This document shows positions 9,193 through 18,769 of a DNA stretch of 64,000 nt, in pieces. Location: assembly GCA_028284935.1 (NCBI GenBank), contig JANQQQ010000037.1, positions 16,359 through 80,358 of the forward strand. The letters are read 5' to 3'. How positions within the stretch are numbered: the stretch's first letter is position 1; every line of letters starts with the position of its first letter. This stretch comes from Croceivirga sp. (GTDB lineage: Bacteria; Bacteroidota; Bacteroidia; Flavobacteriales; Flavobacteriaceae). The position numbers and the translations under genes were made by a program. The notes beneath the pieces were generated by a model, which was not told the origin of the DNA, did no database searches, and saw only the letters and a program-made list of their open reading frames with translations.

Positions 9193-9925
9193 ACAAAGAT
9201 ATGGTTTGGTGGGGAAGAACATTTCTTACTCTTTTTCCAAGGGATATTTTACCAAGAAGTTTGAAAAACTAGGTTTAACCAATCATTCGTATGAAAACTT
9301 CGACTTGAAGGCGCTTTCGGAGTTTAAAAGCGTTATTTCGCAAAGTAACATCAAGGGTCTAAATGTTACCATTCCTTATAAAGAGGCCATACTACCCTAT
9401 TTAGATGGCCTGGATGGGGACGCAAAAAAAATTGGGGCGGTCAATACCATTAAATTCACAAAAAGGGGTACCATAGGATATAATACAGATACCTATGGCT
9501 TTAAACAATCGTTGTCTCCCTTATTAAAAAAACATCATAAAAAAGCTTTGGTGCTGGGGACTGGAGGCGCTTCCAAAGCCATAGTATTTGTTTTAAAAGA
9601 GTTGGGACTTGCCTATCAATACGTCTCCAGATATCCTTCACAAGGTCAGTTGAGCTATTCGCAGCTTGATGAATCCCATTTCCAAACCTTTCAACTAGTG
9701 GTAAATTGTAGTCCGGTTGGTACGCACCCCAATTTAGAAGACAAACCACTTATCCCCTACGATTATTTGAATGAAGACCACATTTTATTCGACCTCATTT
9801 ACAATCCTCTAGAAACTGCTTTTTTAAGGGAAGGAAAACAAAAAAGGGCTACCGTACAAAATGGACTGCCCATGTTGCAATTTCAAGCGGAAAAGGCATG
9901 GGAAATTTGGAATTCCAATGGATAA
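9170..9925 (+). CDS. aroE: Shikimate dehydrogenase
   Basis: NADP-dependent reduction of 3-dehydroshikimate, 251 residues. The set of motifs is complete: SYSFSK (shikimate-binding serines, about 19-24), NVTIPYKE with catalytic Lys71, GAVNTI, GYNTD with the partner Asp107, the nucleotide loop LGTGGASKA, VNCSPVGTHPN and NGLPMLQFQAEKAWEIW at the C-terminus. The ATG at 9170 lies inside the end of the second PopT gene (23-base overlap), implying translational coupling. It supplies chorismate, the substrate of the pabB/pabC pair at the left of the window. Confidence 0.93.
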   Translation: MAEIGRHKQRYGLVGKNISYSFSKGYFTKKFEKLGLTNHSYENFDLKALSEFKSVISQSNIKGLNVTIPYKEAILPYLDGLDGDAKKIGAVNTIKFTKRGTIGYNTDTYGFKQSLSPLLKKHHKKALVLGTGGASKAIVFVLKELGLAYQYVSRYPSQGQLSYSQLDESHFQTFQLVVNCSPVGTHPNLEDKPLIPYDYLNEDHILFDLIYNPLETAFLREGKQKRATVQNGLPMLQFQAEKAWEIWNSNG

Positions 9926-9966
9926 AAAATTCCCTTCAACCCCCTTGTAAGTCGTGCAACCCTACA

Positions 9967-9996
9967 TTTAATCCAAAAGAAGAATCCTTACTTTTG
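9967..9996 (+). promoter_or_regulatory. Candidate promoter of the DUF349 gene
   Basis: TTTA at 9967-9970, an 18-base spacer, then TACTTTTG at 9989-9996, close to the TTTG/TAnnTTTG consensus. The predicted transcription start near 10003 leaves a leader of about 50 bases before the ATG at 10052. Confidence 0.45.
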
Positions 9997-10051
9997 TTAA
10001 TGGTAGGTTTTCTTGTTAACTTACCAATAATAGCCATCAATCTAACCTTTA

Positions 10052-12064
10052 ATGAACATTGTGATGGACATGGAAGAGCAAAAACCACAGGAAACTGAGG
10101 GGGGACAAAAAGATTTGGAGAATACTGTAGCCAAAAAAACGGAAACTTCTGAAACGGCCGACCCGGAAACTAATAGGGTTTCTGAGAAGGAGGAAACAAA
10201 AGAATCTTCATCCAAAGAGGTACTCGATGAAATAGACCAAGAAAATGCCGAGGATGCCGAGGATACCGAAAATGAAAAGCGGCACCATATCCCATTTTTG
10301 GATTACCATGCTATGAGTATGGAAAATTTGGTGGGAGAATTACAACGTCTGGTAAAAAACGAGAAAGTTCAGGCCATCAATAAACACGTCAATTCCATTA
10401 AACATGAGTTTGACCTTAAATTTCAGGAATTCATTGAGCACAAGAAAGAAGAATTTGTTGCCGGTGGAGGAAATGAAATTGATTTTAGGTATAATTCGGT
10501 CACCAAAAGACAGTTTAATGAGGTCTACAAAGAATTTCGCGAAAAACGGGATACCTATTACCGAAATTTAGAACAGCAACTTAAGCAAAACCTAGAAAAC
10601 CGCTTAACACTCATAGAAGAGCTAAAGGGTTTGGTAAATGTTGAAGAAGATATTAATACCACCTACAAGAACTTTAAGGGCATTCAGGAGAAGTGGCGCA
10701 ACGCCGGACCAATTCCTAGAATCAACTATAATGATGTTTGGCGAACGTACCATCACCATGTGGAAATTTTCTATGACTTTCTTCACCTTAACAGGGAGTT
10801 GCGCGATCTGGACTTCAAACACAATCTGGAAGAAAAAATAAAACTGATTGAAAGGGCGGAGGCTTTGCAGCAAGAATCTGATTTAGGAAAGGCCTTTAGG
10901 GAATTACAGACCTTACATAAAATTTGGAAGGAGGAAATAGGACCTGTTGCCAAGGAGCAAAGGGAGGATATCTGGGAACGTTTTAGTGCTGCAACCAAGG
11001 CCATGCATACTCGAAGGCAAGAGCATTTTATCGCCTTGGAAGCTTCGTACGGGCAAAATTTGGATAAGAAGAACGAAATCATAGCCAACATTCAGGAAAT
11101 TGCTGAAAAAGTGGCCAATAATCACAAAGAAATCCAAGCTCAAATACGGCAAGTAGAAGCACTTAGGGAGCAGTTCTTCAAAGCGGGAAAAGTACCTCAA
11201 AAGGTCAATGAAGAAACCTGGTCCAGATTCAAGGAATCCGTCCGGGCGTTCAATAGGGGCAAAAATAATTTCTACAAAGGGCTGAAGAAGGACCAACATG
11301 ACAATCTGGAAAAAAAGCGAAAGCTACTGGAGATTGCAGAATCCCTAAAAGATAGCGATGACCATCATGTGGCCACTCCAGAAATGAAGCGCATTCAAAA
11401 TGAATGGAAAAAAATAGGGCATGTCCCCAGAAAATATTCCGATAAAATATGGAAGGAATTCAAGGAGGCCTGCAACCACTATTTTAATCGCTTGCACGCT
11501 GAAAAGAATGCGGCCCACAAAGAGGAATACGCAAATTTTGAGGCAAAAAATGATTGTTTGGAACGCCTAAAAGCATTTAAATTAAGTGGTGAAAAGAAGA
11601 CGGATCTACCAAAAATAAAGGATTTCATTGCGGAGTGGAAAGGAATAGGCCATGTTCCCTATAACAAAAGGCATATCAATGGAAAATTCAATAAAATTAT
11701 TGATGCGTTATTTAAAAAACTGGACGTAAGCCGGCAAGAATCGGAATTACTGAAGTACGGTGATAAAATAAAACAACTGGCCAAAGCAGAGAACAATGCA
11801 AGGGCCATCAGTAATGAACGGACGTTCATTAAGCGCAAAATCAATGAAAGCAAAAGTGAGATCAGACAGTTGGAAAACAATTTATTATTTTTTTCCAATG
11901 CTTCCGAAACCAATCCTTTAGTAAAGGAAGTTCACCAAAATATTGCCAGGCACAAAGACGCCTTGGAAACTTGGCAGACCAAATTGAAAAATTTGAACAT
12001 TATGGAGAACAAATTGGCAAAAGGCGAATTAGAGGATGAGATGGCCCAATCAGAGGAAGAGTAA
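10052..12064 (+). CDS. DUF349 repeat protein
   Basis: A 670-residue acidic, helical cytoplasmic protein. After a low-complexity Glu/Thr/Lys-rich head (about 1-80) come five DUF349 modules of about 70 residues, recognisable by their W-x-x-x-G-x-(I/V)-P cores: EKWRNAGPIPRINYNDVW, HKIWKEEIGPVAKEQREDIW, REQFFKAGKVPQKVNEETW, NEWKKIGHVPRKYSDKIW and AEWKGIGHVPYNKRHI. The last part is a predicted coiled coil. The molecular function of DUF349 is not settled. Start at 10052; an alternative ATG at 10064 (MDMEEQ) would drop four residues. Confidence 0.85.
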   Translation: MNIVMDMEEQKPQETEGGQKDLENTVAKKTETSETADPETNRVSEKEETKESSSKEVLDEIDQENAEDAEDTENEKRHHIPFLDYHAMSMENLVGELQRLVKNEKVQAINKHVNSIKHEFDLKFQEFIEHKKEEFVAGGGNEIDFRYNSVTKRQFNEVYKEFREKRDTYYRNLEQQLKQNLENRLTLIEELKGLVNVEEDINTTYKNFKGIQEKWRNAGPIPRINYNDVWRTYHHHVEIFYDFLHLNRELRDLDFKHNLEEKIKLIERAEALQQESDLGKAFRELQTLHKIWKEEIGPVAKEQREDIWERFSAATKAMHTRRQEHFIALEASYGQNLDKKNEIIANIQEIAEKVANNHKEIQAQIRQVEALREQFFKAGKVPQKVNEETWSRFKESVRAFNRGKNNFYKGLKKDQHDNLEKKRKLLEIAESLKDSDDHHVATPEMKRIQNEWKKIGHVPRKYSDKIWKEFKEACNHYFNRLHAEKNAAHKEEYANFEAKNDCLERLKAFKLSGEKKTDLPKIKDFIAEWKGIGHVPYNKRHINGKFNKIIDALFKKLDVSRQESELLKYGDKIKQLAKAENNARAISNERTFIKRKINESKSEIRQLENNLLFFSNASETNPLVKEVHQNIARHKDALETWQTKLKNLNIMENKLAKGELEDEMAQSEEE

Positions 12065-12106
12065 AATGGCGTTATTTTACATCTCATTAAAATCAACACA
12101 ATTAAA

Positions 12107-12982
12107 ATGGTTAGGTACCTTTATAGCGTAATTTGTTTTCTTCTTTTCGCAACTGCGGCAACCCAAGAAATCATCAATCTACCAAAGTCCGACGATTCTG
12201 GAATAGCATGGGAAAATCCTGAAAAGGAATTTTTTTCCAATATCTGGACGACCCAAGTAGTAACCAACGTCTCCCAACCTACCATGCAGGTATTTCGTCC
12301 AAAAGGCGAAGATAACATAGGGGCAGCGGTTGTAGTTGCACCCGGAGGAGGTATGTACGCTTTAAGTATTGTCAATGAAGGAACGGCAGTTGCGGAATGG
12401 TTGGCAAAAAAGGGGGTCACGGCCTTTGTACTTAAATATCGACTGGTTCCTACCGGCGATGATGGAACGGCAGAAGTTATGACCACCCTGCCCGCTACCG
12501 TACTGGAAAAAGCTGGTGACCTACTTCCTTATGCGGTCACCGATGGATTAAATGCCGTTGCCCACGTAAGGGAAAATGCTGAAAAGTATGGAGTAAACCC
12601 AAATAAAATAGGGTTTTTAGGTTTTTCTGCAGGAGGAGCGGTTACCATGGGCGTAGGGTACAACTATTCCAAGGAAAATCGACCCAACTTTTTGGTTCCG
12701 GTTTACCCATGGACCGACGCGCAACCTGTTTGGGCACCAAAAGATGATGCCCCTCCTATGTTGATTGTTTGCGCCTCCAATGACCCCCTTGGTCTTGCAA
12801 AGGGATCCATAGAACTGTATACCGCAATGTTGGAAGCCAAAAAGAACGTTTCCCTAATGATGTATTCCAAAGGAGGGCATGGGTTTGGAATGAATCCCCA
12901 AGGGCTACCCTCGGATACATGGATAGAGCGATTTTACGATTGGGCATTGAGTGAAAACCTCATCCCAAAACCTTCTCCATAA
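12107..12982 (+). CDS. Secreted alpha/beta hydrolase (esterase/xylanase-like)
   Basis: A 291-residue exported hydrolase with signal peptide VRYLYSVICFLLFATAATQ. The oxyanion strand is VVVAPGGGMYAL, the nucleophile elbow GFSAGGA, the acid is probably the aspartate in CASNDPL and the histidine is in SKGGHGFGM. This matches the BD-FAE/acetyl-xylan-esterase-like group often annotated as endo-1,4-beta-xylanase-like or dienelactone-hydrolase-like. The natural ester is not predictable. It lies near other secreted hydrolases (SGNH and GH20). Confidence 0.8.
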   Translation: MVRYLYSVICFLLFATAATQEIINLPKSDDSGIAWENPEKEFFSNIWTTQVVTNVSQPTMQVFRPKGEDNIGAAVVVAPGGGMYALSIVNEGTAVAEWLAKKGVTAFVLKYRLVPTGDDGTAEVMTTLPATVLEKAGDLLPYAVTDGLNAVAHVRENAEKYGVNPNKIGFLGFSAGGAVTMGVGYNYSKENRPNFLVPVYPWTDAQPVWAPKDDAPPMLIVCASNDPLGLAKGSIELYTAMLEAKKNVSLMMYSKGGHGFGMNPQGLPSDTWIERFYDWALSENLIPKPSP

Positions 12983-13466
12983 ATTGGTTTTTTCTTCCCA
13001 GTCCGGAGCAATTTTAAGTGCAGATCAAAAGGAACGTTTTGTCCTTTGGAGAACATGGGATAGTTCAAAACCCCACGTTCTGTTTATTGGCTTAAATCCT
13101 TCAATAGCTGACGCCATCAATACTGACCCAACCACAAAAAGAATTGTTGCCCATTCCAAAAGATTGGGTTTTGGGGGATGTTTTTTGATGAATTGTTTTA
13201 CCTGCATCGCCACAAACCCCAAAAACTTGACGGCAAGTGGCAATTGGCAAAAGAACCTAAAATGGTTGGATACTATTGCACCACTATGCACCGAAGTGGT
13301 TTTTGCTTGGGGCCATCATGTTTTGATAAAAACATTGGGTAGGGATAACTACTTTCAAAAGCGTTTTTCCAATGCTAAATGTATGGGCTTTAATTTGGAT
13401 GGTTCACCCAAACATCCCCTGTATCTACCCTATTCGGGTAAACTTCTTCATTACCCTAGGGCATAG
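12951..13466 (+). CDS. DUF1643 family protein
   Basis: A protein of at most 171 residues with the DUF1643 core: RFVLWRTWD, HVLFIGLNPSIAD, DPTTKRIVAHSKRLGFGG, LMNCFTCIATNP, VFAWGHH, and KHPLYLPY near the end. The fold is distantly related to uracil-DNA-glycosylase-like domains; the function is unknown. The start is uncertain: GTG at 12951 overlaps the preceding hydrolase by 32 bases, and a TTG near 12984 would also keep the domain. Confidence 0.8.
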   Translation: MKTSSQNLLHKLVFSSQSGAILSADQKERFVLWRTWDSSKPHVLFIGLNPSIADAINTDPTTKRIVAHSKRLGFGGCFLMNCFTCIATNPKNLTASGNWQKNLKWLDTIAPLCTEVVFAWGHHVLIKTLGRDNYFQKRFSNAKCMGFNLDGSPKHPLYLPYSGKLLHYPRA

Positions 13467-13514
13467 ACGCAATTCTTCGTAAATTGGATGTGGAACCAAA
13501 AGAGTCAATCACTT

Positions 13515-14162
13515 ATGAAATACAAGGTATGGGCCATTGTTTTTATCATAACAATATCGCTTTCCGCCCAAGATGCCATCCCTTTTGGAAAGGAGGTAAA
13601 GGAAATAGTACAACGAAATGATTCCCTGTGGAACCCTTCCGAGGAAACCTTGGTATTTACAGGAAGCTCAAGCATACGCTTTTGGAAGGATTTACAAAAG
13701 CGTTTTCCGGAAAAACAGGTTTTAAATGCCGGGTTTGGTGGCTCACAGGCGAAAGACCTATTACACCACCTCAATGATTTGGTGTTACGATATCAACCTA
13801 CAAAGGTTTTTATATATGAAGGTGACAATGACATTTTTGAAAAAAAGCGACCAAAAACAATATTGGAAACCACTGAAAAAATCATTGAAAGGTTGCTAGT
13901 CGACCATCCGAATAGGGAGATTATCCTGATATCGGCAAAACCAAGTCTTTCCAGGTGGAGCCTAAGACGAAGGTATAAACGTCTCAATAAAAAAATGGCC
14001 AAGTACGCTGCCAAAAAAAGCCATGTAGCTTTCGTAGATGTGTGGAATCCTATGCTTGACAAAAGAAAGGTCAAAGAAGATATTTTTATTGAAGATGGCT
14101 TGCATATGAATGAAAAAGGATATGACATTTGGTACAATACCCTTAAGGATTTTGTGGATTGA
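13515..14162 (+). CDS. Secreted SGNH/GDSL hydrolase
   Basis: A 215-residue exported hydrolase; the signal peptide KYKVWAIVFIITISLSAQ fixes the ATG at 13515 in preference to one at 13488, which would put nine polar residues ahead of it. SGNH blocks: block I FTGSSSIRFW (nucleophile serine), block II glycine in NAGFGGSQAKD, block III asparagine in EGDNDIF, block V DGLHMNEKGY with the catalytic Asp/His pair. Likely an esterase or sugar deacetylase acting outside the cytoplasm. It sits before the GH20 gene. Confidence 0.82.
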   Translation: MKYKVWAIVFIITISLSAQDAIPFGKEVKEIVQRNDSLWNPSEETLVFTGSSSIRFWKDLQKRFPEKQVLNAGFGGSQAKDLLHHLNDLVLRYQPTKVFIYEGDNDIFEKKRPKTILETTEKIIERLLVDHPNREIILISAKPSLSRWSLRRRYKRLNKKMAKYAAKKSHVAFVDVWNPMLDKRKVKEDIFIEDGLHMNEKGYDIWYNTLKDFVD

Positions 14163-14266
14163 ACTTTTGTTATACTATCGGAATTTGAAAAAATGATACT
14201 GAGCCCCAAGTGATTTTCAACCTAAATTTGTGGGAAACGAGTCCGATGATTCCAAAAACTAAAAAA

Positions 14267-15856
14267 ATGAAGACCTATGTATTCCCAAAGAGCTTCCTGA
14301 TGGGATGTGTTACCATTTTGATACTAAGCTGTAGCAAAATCCCAAAAAAAATAGAATATCCAGAAACGGATTTGCGTAATGCGAGCCTTATCCCAAAACC
14401 CTTGAAGGTGGTACCCACCAATTCTGCATTTGGATTGGACGCGAAAACGGCAATATACACAGCACAAACAGACAGTGAATTTGAAAAAGTAGGGCAATTT
14501 TTGGCTTCCAAAATAGCTTTCCAGTTGGATTTGACGGTTCCGGTGAACACGGCCGAATCAGAAACTGTGGAGCGTATTATTTTTATCAATAGGACCGAAA
14601 CTTTGGACTCTGATGCTCCAGAGGCGTATCAGTTGTACATAAAAAACGATTCTATTCTTTTAAACGCCCGTTCCGCAGCAGGAGCGTTTAGAGGGGTACA
14701 GACCCTTCGCCAACTCATACCGGAACAAAGCAACGATACCTTGACAACCCAACCCATGTGGCTCATTCCTTCTGGAAAAATAGATGACGCGCCGAATTTT
14801 GAATATAGGGGTGCCATGTTAGATGTGGCAAGGCACTTTTTTACCGTTGATCAAGTCAAAAGGTACATTGACCAATTGGCCTATTATAAGTTCAACGCCT
14901 TTCATATGCACCTAACTGATGATCAAGGGTGGCGCTTGGAAATCAAGTCCTGGCCCAAGTTAACGGAAGTAGGCGCCCAAAGCGAGGTAGGCGGTGGACC
15001 GGGTGGATTTTACACTCAGGAAGAATTTAAGGATATCGTGGCGTATGCTGCTGAACGGCATATTGAAGTGATTCCAGAGGTGGATATGCCTGGGCATACC
15101 AATGCGGCCAATTTGAGTTACCCTATTTTTCATGCCAAGGGCAAAGCAGAAACCCCAAGGGTACGGACGGACATGAAAGTGGGCTATAGCTCTTTTGATG
15201 CCTATAAGGATACGGTATATGCCTTCTTGGATGATGTGGTGCGCGAGATTTCGGAAATTTCACCCAGTCCCTATTTCCATATTGGTGGAGATGAAAGCCA
15301 CGCTACCCCTAAAAAAGACTACATCCATTTTATTGAAAAAGTGGAAAAAATAGTTCAAAAGCACGGTAAGCGCTCCATCGGTTGGAATGAGATTGCCCAG
15401 GCAGATATCAGTCCTTCAACGGTAGGTCAATTGTGGAATGAACCCGAAAGTGCGTTAAAGGCTGCTGAAAGGGGCAGTAAAATTATCATTTCTCCCGCCA
15501 AAAAGATTTATTTGGATATGAAGTATGATACACTATCCAAACATGGGCTGAATTGGGCCGCCTACATCCCTGTTGATGATGCTTATAATTGGGATCCGGA
15601 AACCTATGTGAAGGGATTACCCAAAGAAAGCATCTTGGGCATCGAAGCCCCACTTTGGTCAGAAACCATAAGCAATAGTGAAGAACTGGAATATTTGGCC
15701 TTCCCAAGGGTCATTGGCTATGCAGAATTGGGATGGACCCCAGCGGAGCAAAGGGATTGGGAGGACTATAAATCCAGACTGGCAGGTCAGCTTCCTTATC
15801 TGCAGCGGAACAATATCAATTTTTATCGCTCCCCATTAGTCGTATGGGAAGAGTAA
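14267..15856 (+). CDS. GH20 beta-N-acetylhexosaminidase, lipoprotein
   Basis: A 529-residue lipoprotein enzyme (signal MKTYVFPKSFLMGCVTILIL, lipobox LSC) that releases terminal beta-linked GlcNAc or GalNAc. The N-terminal GH20b-like domain (about 30-155) is followed by the TIM barrel: YRGAMLDVARHFF, HMHLTDDQGWRLEI, EVIPEVDMPGHT and the catalytic pair in FHIGGDESHA (Asp342-Glu343), then GWNEI and LGIEAPLWSE. An ATG at 14246 would add seven residues before the signal and is a possible alternative start. It would act at the cell surface or periplasm on chitin-like or glycan material. Confidence 0.9.
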   Translation: MKTYVFPKSFLMGCVTILILSCSKIPKKIEYPETDLRNASLIPKPLKVVPTNSAFGLDAKTAIYTAQTDSEFEKVGQFLASKIAFQLDLTVPVNTAESETVERIIFINRTETLDSDAPEAYQLYIKNDSILLNARSAAGAFRGVQTLRQLIPEQSNDTLTTQPMWLIPSGKIDDAPNFEYRGAMLDVARHFFTVDQVKRYIDQLAYYKFNAFHMHLTDDQGWRLEIKSWPKLTEVGAQSEVGGGPGGFYTQEEFKDIVAYAAERHIEVIPEVDMPGHTNAANLSYPIFHAKGKAETPRVRTDMKVGYSSFDAYKDTVYAFLDDVVREISEISPSPYFHIGGDESHATPKKDYIHFIEKVEKIVQKHGKRSIGWNEIAQADISPSTVGQLWNEPESALKAAERGSKIIISPAKKIYLDMKYDTLSKHGLNWAAYIPVDDAYNWDPETYVKGLPKESILGIEAPLWSETISNSEELEYLAFPRVIGYAELGWTPAEQRDWEDYKSRLAGQLPYLQRNNINFYRSPLVVWEE

Positions 15857-16224
15857 AAACGAATTGGTAGAAACTTTTGTACGTACTTGATTCGACATTT
15901 GGGTTACTGTCCATTTAAAAGAATGTATGAAAAAGTCCAGGGCAGCCATGATGCGCCCAATCTGCCCTATGTCACATTAAAATTGTTCAGATTGCCATAG
16001 AAGACCAAGAGATGTATTTGTTCTTTGGAATTTGTCAAGCAAATTGATGATGCCCTTGGTTTAAAGTACTTTTTTAGAGGGTCAAAATCCTTTTTAAAAT
16101 GACATTTCTCATCTTTTGTAATTTATAATTAATCCAACTTTAAATATCTGAATGTCAACTATTTATATTGATTCCATGCATTTCGAATCGTACCTTTATA
16201 TTGGAACTTAAAACAGTATATATT
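15857..16224 (+). other. Gene-free stretch between GH20 and the cysteine-rich gene
   Basis: 368 bases with no convincing gene. A weak -7-like element (TACCTTTA at about 16190) lies some 30 bases before the ATG at 16225 and may drive that gene. Short open segments near 15920-16080 resemble no family I recognise and are interrupted by stops; gene decay is possible but not shown. Confidence 0.4.
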
Positions 16225-16476
16225 ATGGCTATACGATTAGGAAACACCTGTTTGAATTGCGACAATTTGAGTAGTGATAACATGTGTTCGGTTCACAGTG
16301 TAAAAGTCGGCCACCTATATACCTGTGACAGCTTTGAAATGAAAGCTCGATTGGCCGATGAAAGAAATTGTACAACCTGCCTTCGATACGAGAGGCAAGA
16401 TTGTGCCAACCCTACAAAAGCGGCTCCAGGCATGATGTGTGCCGTTTGGGCACCCAAGGGTCTCATGAGTGCTTAA
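16225..16476 (+). CDS. Small protein with two tandem four-cysteine modules
   Basis: An 83-residue protein with eight cysteines in two copies of one pattern: C9-x2-C12-x8-C21-x12-C34, then C49-x2-C52-x7-C60-x11-C72. The copies also share an aromatic residue shortly after the last cysteine (Phe37 and Trp75). This looks like an internal duplication of a zinc-ribbon or iron-sulphur-binding module. No signal peptide, so cytoplasmic. The ATG at 16225 is preferred; an upstream extension to 16168 is unconserved-looking. A terminator follows, then a Fur-family gene, so a metal-related role is plausible but unproven. I recognise no characterised family. Confidence 0.72.
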   Translation: MAIRLGNTCLNCDNLSSDNMCSVHSVKVGHLYTCDSFEMKARLADERNCTTCLRYERQDCANPTKAAPGMMCAVWAPKGLMSA

Positions 16477-16493
16477 TAGGGTAGCAACCTAGT

Positions 16494-16522
16494 AGGGTCG
16501 GCCTTAACGGTCGACCCTTTTT
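16494..16522 (+). terminator. Rho-independent terminator
   Basis: Inverted repeat AGGGTCG / CGACCCT with an 11-base loop, followed by a run of Ts, 17 bases after the stop of the cysteine-rich gene. It separates that gene from the Fur-family gene. Confidence 0.75.
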
Positions 16523-16574
16523 CACCATTACCAAAAGGATTGTTGTTGATAATTCACGATACCCAGCTTTAAAG

Positions 16575-17015
16575 ATGGGCAAGAAATCCAAAATTGAAAC
16601 AGTAAAGAAGGTATTCACCGAATACCTAATGGAAAAAGGACACCGGAAAACCCCGGAGCGCTTTGCCATACTGGAGGAAATCTATGCCCTTGAAGAGCAT
16701 TTTGATGTGGACGATTTGTACTTCCATATGAAAAAAAAGAACTATCGGGTAAGTCGTGCCACCATCTATAATAATATTGAATTGATGATAGACGCGAATT
16801 TAGTTCGTAAACACTTATTTGATAGTAACAAGGCACGTTATGAAAAGTCCTATTTTGATAGTCAGCACGATCATATTATCCTTACTGATACGGGGGAGGT
16901 ATTGGAGTTCTGCGACCCTAGGCTGGAAGCTATCAAAAAGTCCATTGAAGAACTATTTGACATTGAAATTCAAAACCACTCGCTATATTTTTATGGCAAC
17001 CGGATTAAGAAGTAA
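16575..17015 (+). CDS. Fur-family transcriptional regulator
   Basis: A 146-residue Fur/PerR/Zur-type repressor. The N-terminal winged helix includes [20 protein letters not shown] and the recognition region [19 protein letters not shown]. The metal-sensing part has [13 protein letters not shown] and [19 protein letters not shown]. The CxxC pairs of the structural zinc site in typical Fur proteins are absent; only one cysteine (in FCDP) is seen. The metal it responds to cannot be told. It stands alone between two terminators. Confidence 0.85.
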   Translation: MGKKSKIETVKKVFTEYLMEKGHRKTPERFAILEEIYALEEHFDVDDLYFHMKKKNYRVSRATIYNNIELMIDANLVRKHLFDSNKARYEKSYFDSQHDHIILTDTGEVLEFCDPRLEAIKKSIEELFDIEIQNHSLYFYGNRIKK

Positions 17016-17177
17016 CAGAAACTTAAGTTGACTTTTTTAGAGCTCCTCAAAGGAAATTGTCCTGTTCAAGCAATATTCCATAAAATTGAATCCGTTATAA
17101 AAGGACACAAATTGTTTTTGAAATGGATTCAACGCTTTGACCCATTTTATCCATCACCATAGACGCACCTAAAAACT

Positions 17178-17222
17178 AAAAATGCGCTGGGGAAATCATT
17201 ACTATGATATACCACCAACGCA
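17178..17222 (-). terminator. Terminator of the icd gene
   Basis: On the minus strand, TGCGTTGG pairs with CCAGCGCA (one G-U pair), with an inner ATCAT/ATGAT stem, followed by TTTTTAGTTTTT. It lies 33 bases after the icd stop. Confidence 0.65.
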
Positions 17223-17254
17223 TCTTTCAAGAGGGTTTCTTTATATGCTAGCAA

Positions 17255-18769
17255 TTATTCTCCCTGTCCCAATGAAAAACTACGTTTTCCATCAAACTTA
17301 TACAGGTTTTCTGTTTTGATGACATCAAAGTCCAAATGGTAGAGTTTGGATAAAAGGGCCACAACTTGCTCAAACTCAATAGGGGCATACTCCGGTTCAG
17401 CCTGATTTATCTTGGCGTCCACGCCAACAAACCTACAGCGCCAGTGGTCGGTGCAATAGGTCTCCTTTAGACCATGGGGATATACTTTTACTCCTCGATT
17501 GGTAATCATCTTCAATTTTAAGCGGTACACTTCTATAGCATTGAGGGCATCTCCCAGTTCATTGGGATCTTTTCCTTGCCAATCCAAGAAAACATCAACA
17601 CCCACCAATTCTTTTTGCTCTGGTTTTCTGACGTAGTCAGGAATCTGAACCACACCTTTTCCATTGGCTAAGGCGCTTATTGGTAACTCTTCGGGAAGCT
17701 TTTCCAAATTTTCGATGACCTTATCCGCAAATTCCTGTGTTTTCACCTTTTGGACGCTTACCCCTTGTTTATAAATGTCCGCAGTGTGGAATCCTTGTTC
17801 CAAGGTGGTCAACCACGCATTTTTGACTTTGTCCCCAATCTCCGGCTGCCCAATATGTGCCAACATGGCTACGGCGGCATTAATGAGTCCGGAAGGGTTT
17901 GCAATTCCTTGGCCAGCTATATCGGGAGCAGAGCCATGAATAGCCTCAAACATCGCAACATTTTTACCAATGTTAGCAGAACCACACATTCCAACAGACC
18001 CTCCAATTTCGGCGGCAATATCAGAAATGATATCCCCGTAGAGATTAGCGGTCACTACAACATCGTAGTTTTCCGGTTGGGCTGCCAAACGGGCAGAGCC
18101 TATATCAATGATCTGGGTTTCGTTTTCAATATCAGGATACTCGGTCGCAATCTCATCAAATACCTGATGGAACAATCCGTCGGTCACCTTCATAATATTA
18201 TCCTTGACCATACAGGTCACTTTTTTTCGACCAAAAGCCTTGGCATATTCAAATGCATAACGGACAATGCGTTCGCTACCAGGTCGGGTAATCAGTTTTA
18301 GACATTGATACACATCCTGTGTCTGCCTGTGTTCAATACCTGCATATAGGTCCTCTTCATTCTCACGAATGATAACCACATCCATATTGGGAAAGTTTGT
18401 AGGCACATAAGGATGTAAAGCACTCACTGGACGAACATTGGCAAATAGACCCAACGATTTTCTAAGGGTAACATTTAAACTTTTGTATCCTTTACCCTGG
18501 GGGGTAGTAATAGGTGCTTTGAAGATCAGTTTGTTGTTCTTTATGGCCTCCCAAGCATTGGCATCAATCCCAGAAGTATTGCCGGATAAATAAACCTTTT
18601 CACCCAATTCGATGAATTCGGGTTCGATATTGGCTCCTGCAGCCTCAAGGATGCGCAATGTGGCTTTCATGATTTCCGGTCCAATACCGTCACCCATGGC
18701 TACAGCCACCTTTACCGGAGTATGTATTGATTTTCTATTTTTCTTTTTTGTTAAAATCTGTGTATGCAT
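17255..18769 (-). CDS. icd: NADP-dependent isocitrate dehydrogenase
   Basis: A 504-residue enzyme of the isocitrate/isopropylmalate dehydrogenase superfamily, oxidising isocitrate to 2-oxoglutarate in the TCA cycle. Visible are AMGDGIGPEI at the N-terminus, NVTLRKSLGLFANVRP (substrate-binding serine and arginines), IRENEEDLYAGIEH, VKDNIMKVTDGLF (catalytic lysine), the metal aspartates in NLYGDIISDIAAE and EAIHGSAPDIAGQ before the nucleotide site. The length and the C-terminal extension after about residue 340 resemble the Thermus-type enzyme of about 496 residues instead of the 416-residue E. coli form. Its product is the substrate of GltBD further right. Confidence 0.92.
   Translation of the reverse strand: MHTQILTKKKNRKSIHTPVKVAVAMGDGIGPEIMKATLRILEAAGANIEPEFIELGEKVYLSGNTSGIDANAWEAIKNNKLIFKAPITTPQGKGYKSLNVTLRKSLGLFANVRPVSALHPYVPTNFPNMDVVIIRENEEDLYAGIEHRQTQDVYQCLKLITRPGSERIVRYAFEYAKAFGRKKVTCMVKDNIMKVTDGLFHQVFDEIATEYPDIENETQIIDIGSARLAAQPENYDVVVTANLYGDIISDIAAEIGGSVGMCGSANIGKNVAMFEAIHGSAPDIAGQGIANPSGLINAAVAMLAHIGQPEIGDKVKNAWLTTLEQGFHTADIYKQGVSVQKVKTQEFADKVIENLEKLPEELPISALANGKGVVQIPDYVRKPEQKELVGVDVFLDWQGKDPNELGDALNAIEVYRLKLKMITNRGVKVYPHGLKETYCTDHWRCRFVGVDAKINQAEPEYAPIEFEQVVALLSKLYHLDFDVIKTENLYKFDGKRSFSLGQGE

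Noticed and set aside
15857..16224. Third pseudogene
   Set aside because: Short open segments were translated in all + frames but none matched a family well enough to name.
17750..18301. Open frame of 183 codons on + opposite icd
   Set aside because: It lies fully antisense to a strongly conserved enzyme and shows no domain, so it is a shadow of the icd codon pattern.
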